This document shows, one piece after another, positions 35,927 to 45,457 of a DNA stretch of 64,000 bases. The stretch covers positions 21,066 to 85,065 of the forward strand of contig CAVUHX010000024.1 in assembly GCA_963741405.1 (NCBI GenBank), in the 5' to 3' direction. This DNA is from Roseiarcus sp963741405 (lineage in GTDB: Bacteria > Pseudomonadota > Alphaproteobacteria > Rhizobiales > Beijerinckiaceae). Position 1 is the first letter of the stretch, and every line of letters starts with the position of its first letter. Both the position numbers and the translations under genes were made by a program. Under the pieces are notes generated by a model, which was not told the origin of the DNA, searched no databases, and saw nothing but the letters and a program-made list of their open reading frames with translations.

Positions 35927-37237
35927 TCAAGACCGTCGTGGGAACAGGTTGTGCGTCACGTTATCGCGCTGTCCGAGCAGGCCGTGCGGACGCAGGCCGA
36001 TGAAAACAATGAGCAGCGCAAAGACGGCTATATCACGGTCTTCGATTGGGAATAATGCGGACCATCCAGCCTCGGCCGCCCCGATCACCAGCCCTCCGAG
36101 GAAGGCGCCCGGTATGGACCCGATCCCGCCGACGATCGCGGCCGCGAGCGCTTTCAGGGTCAGTGTGGCCGAAAGGCCGTACCCGACCGCTCCATACGCG
36201 GCCGTCATGATCGCCCCGGCGAGGCCGGCGAGCGCCCCGGACAGCGCGAAAGCCCGGATCGTGACGGCGACAGGGCTTACGCCCACAAGCTCGGCGGCGA
36301 GCGGGTCGTCGGCGTAGGCGCGCCAATCGCGCCCGGTCCGCGTCCAGCGGAAGAGGAGGATCAGCCCGAGGCCGACCGCCAGCGTGAGCCCGGTCGCCAG
36401 GAAGGTCATCGGCGTCGCGACCGCGATGAAATGATCGGAGCGCGCGAGCGCGAAGGGCTGGTTGAACAATGGACTCATCCAGCTCGTCCGGTCGCCCTGG
36501 GCGACCCGCAAGAGTTCCTGGAGAAAAAGCGCCAGACCCACGGTCGCCACCAGCGCCTGCTGGCCCCTTGCGCTGCGCAGCGGAATGAAAACCGCCCGCG
36601 CCGAGGCGTAGCCCCACCCGCAGGCCACCGCCGCAGCCAGTGCGAAGGACGCGATGAGAAGGGGAGCAGGAGGAAGCCCGGCGAACGCGAGCGCCGCCAT
36701 CGCCGCCGCGTAGCCGCCGGCCGCGGCGAGCTCGCCGAAAGCAAAATTGATCCGGCCGATCAACCCGTAAACCAGCGAATAGGCCGCCGCCAGCAGAGCA
36801 TAGATTGCGGACAGCGGCAGGCCGTCCACCGCCATTTGAATCCCGTATGCGGCGCTTCCCGGCACACGGAAGGTTCCGCCGATGTCGCCGAGCGGGGCCG
36901 GGTCGGCGGCCCGACCCTCCGGCGTCGAAAGCCAGTAGCGCACGAGGAAGAAGAGCTGCGTCTCGGACAGCGGCTCGCCGTCGAGCGTCAGCGAGACGAG
37001 ATCGCGGGATTCCCGCGGCCGTCCTGGCTCGCGGAAGCGGCAGGCGACAAGGCGCCGCCTCAGCTCTCCGCCCGGCGGCGCCTGAGCAGAAAAGGCGACG
37101 CTAAGCCCGCGCCCGTCCGGATCGGGCTGCTCGCTTTCGATCGAGATCTGCGCCCCTTCCGACGTCAGCGCTGGCAGCGCGATGCGGCAGAGCCTGGCCT
37201 GGTCGGTCTCGAGCGCCGCCGAGCAGCCCACGAGCAT
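35927..37237 (-). CDS. Branched-chain amino acid/urea ABC permease (LivH/UrtB type) with periplasmic N-domain
   Basis: 436 residues. The membrane part (from about residue 140) has LPLSAIYALLAAAYSLVYGLIGRINFAFGEL, then GQQALVATVGLALFLQELLR and GAVGYGLSATLTLKALAAAIVGGIGSIPGAFLGG, the LivH/UrtB signature. The first 130 residues are a soluble domain. The in-frame sequence upstream of Met1 reads like the start of a lipoprotein signal (VRLLAALIALC-MLVGC), but no start codon lies in that frame; an ATG exists in another frame, so a one-base indel may hide the true start. No partner ABC genes in the window. Confidence 0.82.
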   Translation of the reverse strand: MLVGCSAALETDQARLCRIALPALTSEGAQISIESEQPDPDGRGLSVAFSAQAPPGGELRRRLVACRFREPGRPRESRDLVSLTLDGEPLSETQLFFLVRYWLSTPEGRAADPAPLGDIGGTFRVPGSAAYGIQMAVDGLPLSAIYALLAAAYSLVYGLIGRINFAFGELAAAGGYAAAMAALAFAGLPPAPLLIASFALAAAVACGWGYASARAVFIPLRSARGQQALVATVGLALFLQELLRVAQGDRTSWMSPLFNQPFALARSDHFIAVATPMTFLATGLTLAVGLGLILLFRWTRTGRDWRAYADDPLAAELVGVSPVAVTIRAFALSGALAGLAGAIMTAAYGAVGYGLSATLTLKALAAAIVGGIGSIPGAFLGGLVIGAAEAGWSALFPIEDRDIAVFALLIVFIGLRPHGLLGQRDNVTHNLFPRRS

Positions 37238-37463
37238 GCAAAGCGCGATGAGAGCGGCGAGAAGGCGAACCGGGCGCCCGGCATAGCGCCAACCGCCTGC
37301 TCCATCCGGCGTTGAAAAGCTTCCGGCGTCAACTCCGCCTCATGGCGCCCCCGGGACAAGCTGCCCCGCGACCAGCCAAAGAGCAAGAGAGCGTCGTTGC
37401 GTGCTTCTGTTCCCTGCAGCGTGATATGGAGCGACGGACGCCGCAGTGCACCGAGTGAGCGCC

Positions 37464-38444
37464 ATGACCATTCTCGTCACCGGAAGTTCGGGACACTTGG
37501 GCGAAGCCGTGATGCGCGTGCTGCGGGAATCCGGGCGCGAGGCGATCGGGCTTGACCTGACGCCGGGCCCTTTCGCCGACGTCGTCGGCTGCGTCGCCGA
37601 CCGGCGGCTCGTCGCACGCTGCCTCGCCGGCGTCCGCTCAGTCCTTCACGCGGCGACCCTCCACAAGCCGCATGTCGCGACCCACGAGCGGGAGGAGTTC
37701 GTGACGACCAATGTGCGCGGCACGCTCATCCTCCTGGAGGAGGCCTTGCGAGCCGGGGTCGGAAGCTTCGTCATGACCTCGACGACCAGCGCCTTCGGCG
37801 ACGCCCTGAACCCGCTGCCGGGAGAGCCCGCGGCCTGGATCGACGAGAGCGTCGCTCCCGCTCCCAAGAACATTTACGGCGTCACCAAGACGGCCGCCGA
37901 GGATCTCTGCCGCCTCTTCTCGCGCAACGAGCGCCTGCCATGCGTCATTCTCAGGACTTCGCGGTTCTTTCCGGAAGTCGACGACGATCCAAAAGCTCGG
38001 GCGACCTTCGCCGACGCCAATCTCAAGGCGAACGAGTTTCTGTACCGCCGGGTGGCGATCGAGGACGTCGTGGAGGCGCATCTGGTCGCCCTCGAACGCG
38101 CGCCCTCAATCGGGTTCGGGAAGTATGTCGTCAGCGCGACGACGCCGTTCCGCCGCGAGGACGCCACGCGCCTGAGGGCGGAGGCCGAGGCGGTCGTGCG
38201 CGAGCGCGCTTCCGGCTGGGAGGACGAGTATGCGCGCCGGGGCTGGCGCATGGCGGAGAGCATCGACCGGGTCTACGACAATGCCCTGGCGCGGCGCGAG
38301 CTCGGCTGGCGTCCGCGGTGGAACTTCGCCGCTATTGTTGAGCGGTTGCGCGAGACCGGCGACATCCGTGGCCCGCTGGCCAAGGCGATCGGCGAAAAGG
38401 GCTATCATCCGGAGCGGCCCGACAAGGCTCGCTCTCCGGGCTGA
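37464..38444 (+). CDS. NAD-dependent epimerase/dehydratase family protein
   Basis: About 326 residues from ATG 37464 (MTILVTGSSGHLGEAVMRVL), an extended SDR. NAD-binding TGSSGHLG, the catalytic Tyr-x3-Lys as YGVTK, and the Ser/Thr in MTSTTSAF are present. The frame also opens at 37446. Similar proteins are annotated NAD(P)-dependent oxidoreductase; the substrate is unknown. Divergent from the permease gene. Confidence 0.85.
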   Translation: MTILVTGSSGHLGEAVMRVLRESGREAIGLDLTPGPFADVVGCVADRRLVARCLAGVRSVLHAATLHKPHVATHEREEFVTTNVRGTLILLEEALRAGVGSFVMTSTTSAFGDALNPLPGEPAAWIDESVAPAPKNIYGVTKTAAEDLCRLFSRNERLPCVILRTSRFFPEVDDDPKARATFADANLKANEFLYRRVAIEDVVEAHLVALERAPSIGFGKYVVSATTPFRREDATRLRAEAEAVVRERASGWEDEYARRGWRMAESIDRVYDNALARRELGWRPRWNFAAIVERLRETGDIRGPLAKAIGEKGYHPERPDKARSPG

Positions 38445-38509
38445 GCCGTCGGCTTGGATCGACCACTCCCGGCGTCAAGACCAAGCGGGCCCGGAGGCAG
38501 TGAAGAAAA

Positions 38510-39137
38510 ATATATCGGTGTCACGCGAGGATCCGAAAATTCTTCGGGTTGATGACGCGGAAATCGTCGGTGATGGTCGACGAGAACTCGTCGAACCGCC
38601 GCGGCACGGTTTCGCGCAGGAATCCGAGCACGGCTTCGGCAAAGTCGCGGAATTTGGCGTATCGGCGGTTGTGGGTGACGTTCTCGTTCATCACCTTCCA
38701 CAGGCGCTCGATTGGGTTGAGGTGCGGACAGTAGGGCGGCACGAAATGCAGGACGATGCGTCTGCCTGGCTGTTGCAGCCAGTCCTGGACGGCTCGGGCA
38801 TGATGGTAGCGGGCGTTGTCGAGGAAGACGTGGATGAGGCTCATCGTCGAATAGGCGCGTTCCAGCGAGGCGAACAAGTCGATGGAGCTTTGCGCGTCGA
38901 CGGTCTGGACTTCCTTCATCCTGAGCTTTTCGAAGGATGATGCGGGTCTGTCCGGTCTCCAGGTCGATCGCGCCGTGCAGGTTCAGCCGCTCGCGCCCGG
39001 ACGTCACATCGATCGCGCAACGTTGGCCGCGTGGCAGCCACCGTCCGGCGGGTTTGGCCTGGTGGGTCGGATGGACGGCGTCGACGTAGGCGATCGTCTC
39101 GTCCCCATCGAGCGAGTTGCGCAAATCCTCGTGCGGG
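38510..39137 (-). pseudogene. IS630-family transposase, C-terminal remnant
   Basis: Two frames are needed. One gives MRNSLDGDETIAYVDAVHPT...AIDLETGQ (from 39124), the other KEVQTVDAQSSIDLFASLERAY, VFLDNARYHHARAVQDWL and PPYCPHLNPIERLWKVM (to 38521), the DDE_3 catalytic core. The N-terminal HTH part is missing; the matching sequence at 52192-52761 of this window has the opposite half (the N-terminus) and stops near the same VDAxHPTH point. Dead element ending abruptly at 39137 before egtB. Confidence 0.78.
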
Positions 39138-39293
39138 GATTTTTCTCATCGCAGGGAGACACGGCCTCGGAGGGAAACGGGGCGCTCGAATCCGATGCGG
39201 GAAACAAATTGGTGGCTGCGGCGTTCTTCCGGCTCGTTTCGGCGGGCCGGCCGGCTTCGTCGACTCCGCAACCATGACCGAGGATCCGGCGTG

Positions 39294-40562
39294 ATGGATC
39301 GAACCGCTGAGGTTGCGCCGGAACGACAATCGCCAATCAGCGCGTTGCGGGCGCAATTCCACCGCATCCGCGCGTTCAGCATCGCCCTTGCAGGGAATCT
39401 TTTGGACGCAGACGCAACCGCGCAATCGATGCCGGACGCCTCGCCAACCAAGTGGCACCTGGCCCATACGACTTGGTTCTTCGAGACTTTCGTACTCCGG
39501 GACCGCCTTCCGCATTACCGCCTCTTCGACCGGCGCTTTCCCTTCCTGTTCAACAGCTATTACGAATCCGAAGCGGATCGCATCTCCCGGCCTTCATGCG
39601 GCTTGATCACGCGTCCATCACTCGATGCGGTTTATTCCTATCGGGCACGTGTCGACGAAGCGATGGAGCGGGTGTACGAAGATGTGTCGTCCGAAGCGGC
39701 GGCCCTGGTCGAGCTTGGCTGCCACCACGAACAGCAGCATCAGGAAGTCCTCCTCTCCGACATCCTCCACCTGTTTGCGCAAAATCCACTCGCGCCTGCG
39801 GCGCCTGGGACGACAAACCCGCGCCGGCGACGCGCTGGGTGAAAGGCCGCTTCGGTCCAACCGAGATCTCATGACGGCCTCGGCTTCGCGTTCGATTGCG
39901 CGAGCCCCCGGCACACACAATGGGTTCATCCACACATGCTCGCCAGCCGCCTCGTCACCAATGGCGAGTGGCGCGCTTTCATCGATGATGGCGGGTGCGG
40001 GGAGGCCGACCTCTGGTTGTCGGACGGCTGGGCCTTGGCGCGGCAAAACTCGATCGAGGCGCCGCTCTATTGGCGTAAGGGGCGCGACGGCGACTGGGCC
40101 TTTCAGTTCGGCCTGGGCGGCTTTACTGCGATCGACCCGGCAGAGCCGGTTCGTCACATCAGCTTCTACGAAGCCGACGCATTTGCCCGCTGGGCGGGCG
40201 CCCGATTGCCGACCGAAGCGGAGTGGGAAAGCGATGCCGAAGGGCTTGACCCGGAAATTGGCGTGTTCGCGGACGAGGCGGACGCAGTCCGGCCGCGTCC
40301 TGCCCCAAGCCGCCCCGGCCTGAGTCAGATGTCTGGGGACCTTTGGGAATGGACCGGGTCGGCCTTCCTTCCCCATCCCGGTTTCCGGCCGGCGCCCGGC
40401 GCGGTCGGAGAATACAACGGTAAGTTCAAGTCCGGCCAATTCGTTCTCAAAGGCGGAAGCTGCGCCACGCCTCGCGGGCACGCGCGCTCGAGTTACCGCA
40501 ACTTCTTCTATCCGCACCAGCGTTGGCAATTTGCACGCTTGCGCCTCGCCCGGGACAGCTGA
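39294..40562 (+). pseudogene. egtB: Ergothioneine biosynthesis protein EgtB, two apparent frameshifts
   Basis: EgtB is the iron sulfoxide synthase that joins trimethylhistidine to a thiol. The DinB-like N-domain (SPTKWHLAHTTWFFETFVLRD and ELGCHHEQQHQEVLLSDI, with Fe-binding His) is in frame from 39294; near 39795 the frame shifts, continuing RWVKGRFGPTEI; near 39870 it returns, giving SHDGLGFAFD, LASRLVTNGEW and the sulfatase-modifying-factor-like domain ending with KGGSCATPRGHARSSYRNFFYP. Shifts are -1 then +1. All domains are present, so decay (if real) is recent. Its stop TGA overlaps the egtD ATG. Confidence 0.8.
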
Positions 40563-41537
40563 TGCTTCAACGATCAAATGTTCCGCGTCTGACGGACTTC
40601 AGCGAGGTCGACCCGGCTTTTCGTCGCGACGTATTGGACGGCCTCGGCGCGAGGCCGCGGAGCATCCCGGCCCGCTGGTTTTACGATCGCGCCGGCTCCG
40701 AGCTCTTCGAAGCGATCACAGCCTTGCCCGAGTACTACCTCACACGAATCGAGCGGTCGCTCCTTTCGCAATCGGCAAACGAGATCGCGGCGTTGACCGA
40801 TCCGAGGCGCGCTGTGGTCGAGTTTGGCTCGGGTTCCTCCGCCAAGACGCCGATATTGCTGTCTGCAGTCGACCCAGTCGCCTACGTGCCGATCGATATC
40901 TCGAGAGATTTCCTGTGGGAATCGATGCCACGGCTCTCGAAGTTGTTCGCCGGCTTGCCGGTCCTTCCTCTCGAAGGGGACTTTACCGCAAGACTCCGGC
41001 TCCCTGCGGCGATCGGTTTCGCCCCGCGGCTCGGCTTCTTTCCGGGCTCGACGATCGGGAATTCCTGGCTCCCGACGCGGTCGATCTGCTGCGGACGATG
41101 GCCGGGACTCTGGGCGGAGGTTCGATGCTGCTGATTGGGATCGACCGCATCAAGAAGGCGGACATTCTCCTGCCCGCTTATGACAATTCGCAAGGTGTAA
41201 CAACAGCCATCAATCTCAATCTCCTGCATCGCATCAACCGCGAGCTCAACGGCTCTTTGCCCGTCCAGGCGTTTCGACACGTTGCACGGTGGAACGACGC
41301 CAAGCGCGAATTGAAATGCATCTCGAGGCTGTTCGTGACGTGCGCTTCGAGGTCGGCGGCCGGCGCTTTTCGATGACGAAAGGCGAGACAATTCATACCG
41401 AGAACAGCCTCAAATACGGTCTGCGGGACGTCCTCCTGCTTCTGCGGGCCGGCCGATGGACTCTAATTGCCGATTGGACAGATTCAGAGGGACTCTTCTC
41501 GCTGATCCTTGCAAAGACGCATGTCAGCCACGGCTGA
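40562..41537 (+). pseudogene. egtD: L-histidine N(alpha)-methyltransferase EgtD, two apparent frameshifts
   Basis: EgtD makes hercynine (trimethylhistidine), the first ergothioneine intermediate. From 40562: LRARPRSIPARWFYDRAGSELFEAIT..., EFGSGSSAKT (SAM site), LGFFPGSTIGN; a missing T near 41062 shifts the frame to FLAPDAVDLLRTMA...GIDRIKKADILLPAYD; a second missing base near 41310 gives IEMHLEAVRD, GETIHTENSLKYGL. All conserved segments remain. The two-gene egtBD operon thus carries four single-base shifts. Confidence 0.8.
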
Positions 41538-42873
41538 GCATTCGCCGCGGCGTGAGCCAGAAGGGCGTCAGACAGAGCGGCGTCGAGGACAGGGGCAGGA
41601 TCGAGTCCCGAATCGGGACGCCTATCACGTCGCACACGAACCTCCGCCTCGCCTCGATCCGTGCGAACACAGCGGAATAGCGCTCGCGCAGCGCGGCTCT
41701 CAGGGCCGTGTCGGCGAACACGATTCCGTCCTCGCAGTTCAGCGCCCATCCGCGCCTGAGCGGCGTCGGGATGACGTCGACCTGAAACGGCATGCCCGAG
41801 ACGATCGGTTCAGGCGAGCCGGGTCGGACGGGCGTATGGATCCATTCGTCGTGGCCGGTGAGGTGCCCCGGATTGAGCGCCGAGCGCAAGGGCGGCCGTG
41901 ACCGCTCGAACACCGCGCCGCCGGCTACTTCGATATCGGCCGTCTCGTACCAAGCGACGCGGCTTTTGAAATAGGCGGCCGCCGTCTTCAGGAAGGCTTC
42001 GTCATACTTCGCGACGATGCCGGCCCGGGCGGAGAGCCCACCCCAGTAGCCGACCCCTGCCGTGACGCCGTCGCCGGCCTTCACGGTCCTGCCGTCCGGC
42101 GAGCGGAGCCCGACGACCTCACGAGATGAATCTCCGGTCGCGTACATGACGTGAGCGGTCAAGACCTCGCCCGCGTAACCCATCGCGCCAGCGGCTTCGA
42201 ACTCGGTCACGCCGGGCCGGGTCGCCTCGATCATCCTCCAAACGGCGGCCGAGGATCTCGTGGCACCCCACTCGTGGAAGGCGACTCCATCGGCATCGAT
42301 CACGGCTCGGAGGCCGGTCTCGGGATGCATCAGAACGGGCGTCGCATCGCGCAACGCCTCGGTCCCCCCGACGATCCCCGCGATGAGCGAAACGAAGGCG
42401 TGCGGGAGGTAGAAGCCTGCCGCGGCCTCGCCCCATTCGGCCGGCTCGAGGTATTTCCAGCCCACGAGACCGATCGACTGGCCGCGCTTCAGTCCCGCGT
42501 CTCTCAACACGGCGGCGAGCGATGGGCGTGCGTCACGGTCCTGACCCATGAGGCTCATGGTCTGCGCCAGGACGGTTTCGAGGCCTGGAAGGCTCGCCTC
42601 GGGCGCGTAGCCGAGCCCTTCGTTGCCGACAACGAGAATCCTCCTGTTGCGCGGCCCGAGCAGGAGCAGCGCCTCCTCGAACCGCGGATCATAGCCGGAA
42701 AGGAAGGCAATATTCGCGTTGTGCTCCCGGTCGGCGTAGACGACAAGCCAGTCGCATCCGGATCGTAGCCAGGCTTCGCGGCATCGCTCCCCGTAGGACG
42801 ACGCCGGCATCTTTGGCGGCGACTCGGGAATGCCGAACGCCGGAATCGCGATGTCGCGCAGGACTGCCGGCAC
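41524..42873 (-). CDS. M24-like (creatinase/aminopeptidase fold) protein lacking metal ligands
   Basis: 449 residues of a M24-type pita-bread fold. Recognised are WLVVYADREHNANIAFLSGYDPRFEEALLLLG, a central region AGDGVTAGVGYWGGLSARAG and HLTGHDEWIHTPVRPG, GMPFQVDVIPTP. The normal ligand pattern (GD.v..D.G....GY.sD) lacks the two Asp here, so ordinary dimetal peptidase activity is doubtful. Related proteins occur as a distinct group in Hyphomicrobiales; the function is not known to me. It overlaps the end of egtD by 14 bases, convergent. Confidence 0.7.
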   Translation of the reverse strand: MPAVLRDIAIPAFGIPESPPKMPASSYGERCREAWLRSGCDWLVVYADREHNANIAFLSGYDPRFEEALLLLGPRNRRILVVGNEGLGYAPEASLPGLETVLAQTMSLMGQDRDARPSLAAVLRDAGLKRGQSIGLVGWKYLEPAEWGEAAAGFYLPHAFVSLIAGIVGGTEALRDATPVLMHPETGLRAVIDADGVAFHEWGATRSSAAVWRMIEATRPGVTEFEAAGAMGYAGEVLTAHVMYATGDSSREVVGLRSPDGRTVKAGDGVTAGVGYWGGLSARAGIVAKYDEAFLKTAAAYFKSRVAWYETADIEVAGGAVFERSRPPLRSALNPGHLTGHDEWIHTPVRPGSPEPIVSGMPFQVDVIPTPLRRGWALNCEDGIVFADTALRAALRERYSAVFARIEARRRFVCDVIGVPIRDSILPLSSTPLCLTPFWLTPRRMLSRG

Positions 42874-42925
42874 GATATTCCTCCTCCAAAGCGCCCTCGT
42901 CGGCGAGGGACTCGCGGGCGCCGGT

Positions 42926-43825
42926 TCACGGAACGAAATTGCTTTGCCCGGGCCCGGTCAGATTATAGATGTCGCCTTTATCGTCCAGCATGCGTCCGAC
43001 CGAGCCCCCCTTTGGCTCGAGGACCAGTTCGTTCGAAATCCTGGCCGCGCGGAACTTCCAGCCCTCAGGAAGATCGAGGACGTCGCCGAGCGTGTCCAGC
43101 TTGTTGAGGGTCATCTCCGGGCGAGCTTTGTCCGCATAGGACACGAGGACCCAGGTTCGACCCTTGGGGTCATCGAGCAGATAGACCTGCGATCCCTTCT
43201 TGAAACCCTTGATCGTCGTCCTCGCGATGGTTCCGGGACGATAGCCCTCAGGCTCCGGTTTGGAGACGCCCTTGCCGGCGGGGGCCTTGGCGCCGCGGCG
43301 CGGCGCTGCGGGAGCGCTGGCCGGCCGCCGGCCCGCCAACTCGCTCGCGGACGCCTGCCGGTTGCCCATCCACGCCGCGTCGAGACCATCGAAGCTGCGT
43401 GCGGCGCCGACACGATCGACGAGCCAGTCTATGGTCCAGACGAGCGGAGGGGTTATCGCGACTCGGAGGGCATGGTACTCCTTGGCGATCCTGGTCGGAT
43501 CGAGCTTGTCGACGAGCGGCTCCGGCGCCGAGTTCCGGGTGTCATCCCCGCCGTTCTGGCCGGTCGTGTCGTAGATGCTGACGTAGGGAATCTTTTTGAG
43601 CGCGTCCAAGGCGAAGAGGTCGACCTCCAAGTATCGGTAACCACGCAGGGCGGCGAATTTTCTCTGCTCGGCGCCGGCGCAATCGTCCGGGAGCTGGCTG
43701 AAATACCGGCACATGCTTCGGTCGGCGGCTTGAGCCGACGAAACCGTTTGCCCTGCCAGCACTCCAGCTGCGGGGGCGAGTCCCGACAACATGAGAATGG
43801 CTATTCGGGCCCCGATCGAGGGCAT
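42926..43825 (-). CDS. Secreted hypothetical protein
   Basis: 299 residues, signal peptide (IAILMLSGLAPAAGVLAGQTVSSAQA). The mature protein has a Cys near both ends of the first segment (MCRYFSQLPDDC), a Lys/Pro-rich linker around 170-200, and a C-terminal beta-rich region with YLLDDPKGRTWVLVSY. No family recognised. The gene follows the M24-like gene on the same strand by 52 bases. Confidence 0.65.
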   Translation of the reverse strand: MPSIGARIAILMLSGLAPAAGVLAGQTVSSAQAADRSMCRYFSQLPDDCAGAEQRKFAALRGYRYLEVDLFALDALKKIPYVSIYDTTGQNGGDDTRNSAPEPLVDKLDPTRIAKEYHALRVAITPPLVWTIDWLVDRVGAARSFDGLDAAWMGNRQASASELAGRRPASAPAAPRRGAKAPAGKGVSKPEPEGYRPGTIARTTIKGFKKGSQVYLLDDPKGRTWVLVSYADKARPEMTLNKLDTLGDVLDLPEGWKFRAARISNELVLEPKGGSVGRMLDDKGDIYNLTGPGQSNFVP

Positions 43826-43939
43826 GTCATCCTCCTCGTCATTCCGAGGGTGTCGCGAAATCTTTCGACAATCGCGATGCTATTGCCGAACGTGCTGATT
43901 CCGCAACTCGCCCGCCGGAGCAAATGCTAACGTGGCGCC

Positions 43940-45097
43940 ATGGCTTCTCATCCGGAAATCGAGGGCGAAGCGCCGAAGCGGCGGTGGTTCGCTCGCGCCG
44001 AAGATTCATCGACCGGGCGGTCGGCCTTTCTCCGCGCCGTGGCTCGGCAGTTTCCCATGCTCGTCGGATGGCTCGTGGGCGGGTTCCTGGTCGGCGTCGC
44101 CTACCGCTATCTGCACGACGAACCCGCCGACCGTGGGCTCGCGAATTACCTTCGAAGCGGGCTTCATGGGTTCGGCCCCGCGGGAACGATCTGGCTCGTC
44201 CAGACGGCGCTCGGCGCTCGCTTCCACCTCGGCGCGTGGCTGCGGCGGTTGCCGCTGGCGGCCGACGTCATCCTGCGTGTGTTCATCCTGACCGCCGCGC
44301 TGACCATTGTCGGCGCGCTGCTGCAACTCCTGTTGTATCGTAGCCTGGTCGAAAGCTGGATCGCCCTCGATCTGCCGGTGATCGTCTCGACCAGTTTCAC
44401 GCCATCCGCGACCGTCAGCGTGGCCAGCGAGATCCATCGGCTGACCGGCGGCCCGCTTCTCGTGAGCATTCTCCTCGGAACCTATCATCGCCCGACGCGG
44501 CGGCGGCTGATCGTGATGTTCCTCGACCTCACTAATTCGACGCGTCTCGCGGAATCGATGGGAGAGCTCGAGGTGCATGATCTCATCACCCGTTTCTTCT
44601 TCGACATCGACGAGCCGATCGCCGATTTCGGTGGCGCGGTGCACGCCTACGTCGGCGGCGAGATCATCGTCAGCTGGCCGGCGAGCGAACAGGCGGGCCG
44701 CAACGCGCGCCCGCTCGCCTGCTTTTTTGCGATCCAATGTCGGATTGCGAGTCTTGCGCGCGACTACGAGGCGAAGTTCGGAGTCGTTCCGGCGTTCCGC
44801 GCCGGAATCCACACCGGCCCCGTCGTTGTCAGCGAGTGCGGCGACGCCAAGCGCCAGCTCGCTTATTTCGGCGATACGATGAACGTAGCGGCGCGCCTCT
44901 GCGAGTATTGCAAGGCGACCAATGAGCGGCTCGTCGTCTCGGGAGAGCTCTTGCGCCTAGCGTCGGTTCCGGACGACCTCAAGGTCGGCAAGTGCGAGAC
45001 GATCTCCGTGCGAGAGCGACTGCAGCCGGTCGAGGCGCATGCGGTCGACGAGGTCAGCAGAGAGATTTCGAAGGGCCAGCTTTTAGCCAGGCGTTGA
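43940..45097 (+). CDS. Class III adenylate/guanylate cyclase with N-terminal membrane domain, one metal Asp lost
   Basis: 385 residues. The first ~170 contain about four membrane helices; the catalytic domain begins near LIVMFLDLTNSTRLAE. Asp196 (FLDLTNS) is the first metal ligand; the second, normally the Asp of YVGDE, is Gly240 in YVGGEIIVSW. The rest of the fold, including FRAGIHTGPVVVSECG, YFGDTMNVAARLCEY and a C-terminal Asn/Arg pair, is intact. GGC for GAC is one substitution, so activity may be lost or altered. No neighbouring effector is obvious. Confidence 0.85.
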   Translation: MASHPEIEGEAPKRRWFARAEDSSTGRSAFLRAVARQFPMLVGWLVGGFLVGVAYRYLHDEPADRGLANYLRSGLHGFGPAGTIWLVQTALGARFHLGAWLRRLPLAADVILRVFILTAALTIVGALLQLLLYRSLVESWIALDLPVIVSTSFTPSATVSVASEIHRLTGGPLLVSILLGTYHRPTRRRLIVMFLDLTNSTRLAESMGELEVHDLITRFFFDIDEPIADFGGAVHAYVGGEIIVSWPASEQAGRNARPLACFFAIQCRIASLARDYEAKFGVVPAFRAGIHTGPVVVSECGDAKRQLAYFGDTMNVAARLCEYCKATNERLVVSGELLRLASVPDDLKVGKCETISVRERLQPVEAHAVDEVSREISKGQLLARR

Positions 45098-45155
45098 ATT
45101 CGGGCGGAGCCTTCGCCATGTCCACGCGGGGCGTTCGTCGGCGGAGCGGTCAGAC

Positions 45156-45449
45156 ATGGGGATCGAAGTTAACGGCCGCTGCAGGACATCAGCCCGATCG
45201 AGCACGCCGGGTCTGGGCGTGGTCGGCGCAGCCTTCGTGCAGCTCGCAATTCATGCTTGCCGCTTTGCTCCCGCTCGGGCCGACCCCGCCAACACACTGC
45301 ATGCCATGGGACAGCGCTTGCAGGCTTGCCTGGATGGGGCGCACAGCGCGGACGAACTGCCTCCCGGTTCGGAGATCACGATCCTCTATGCGTTGAGACG
45401 TGACGGGAGTCTGCTGGGCAAGCCGTGGATGACCCATTCCGTTTCCTGA
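45156..45449 (+). pseudogene. Truncated TonB-like C-terminal or secreted protein
   Basis: A frame of 97 residues; LQACLDGAHSADELPPGSEITILYALRRDGSLLGKP resembles the C-terminal domain of small secreted TonB/TolA-like proteins, in which the pattern FxxRRDGxLxGKP is followed by about 40 more residues. Those are missing because the ISNCY element begins at 45458. No clean signal peptide is seen in the chosen frame. Confidence 0.4.
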
Positions 45450-45457
45450 TTGCGCGC

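Noticed and set aside
33511..36003. 830-codon plus-strand open frame
   Set aside because: Runs antisense to Nudix, bpt and RDD genes, all of which have clear family motifs; the product shows none.
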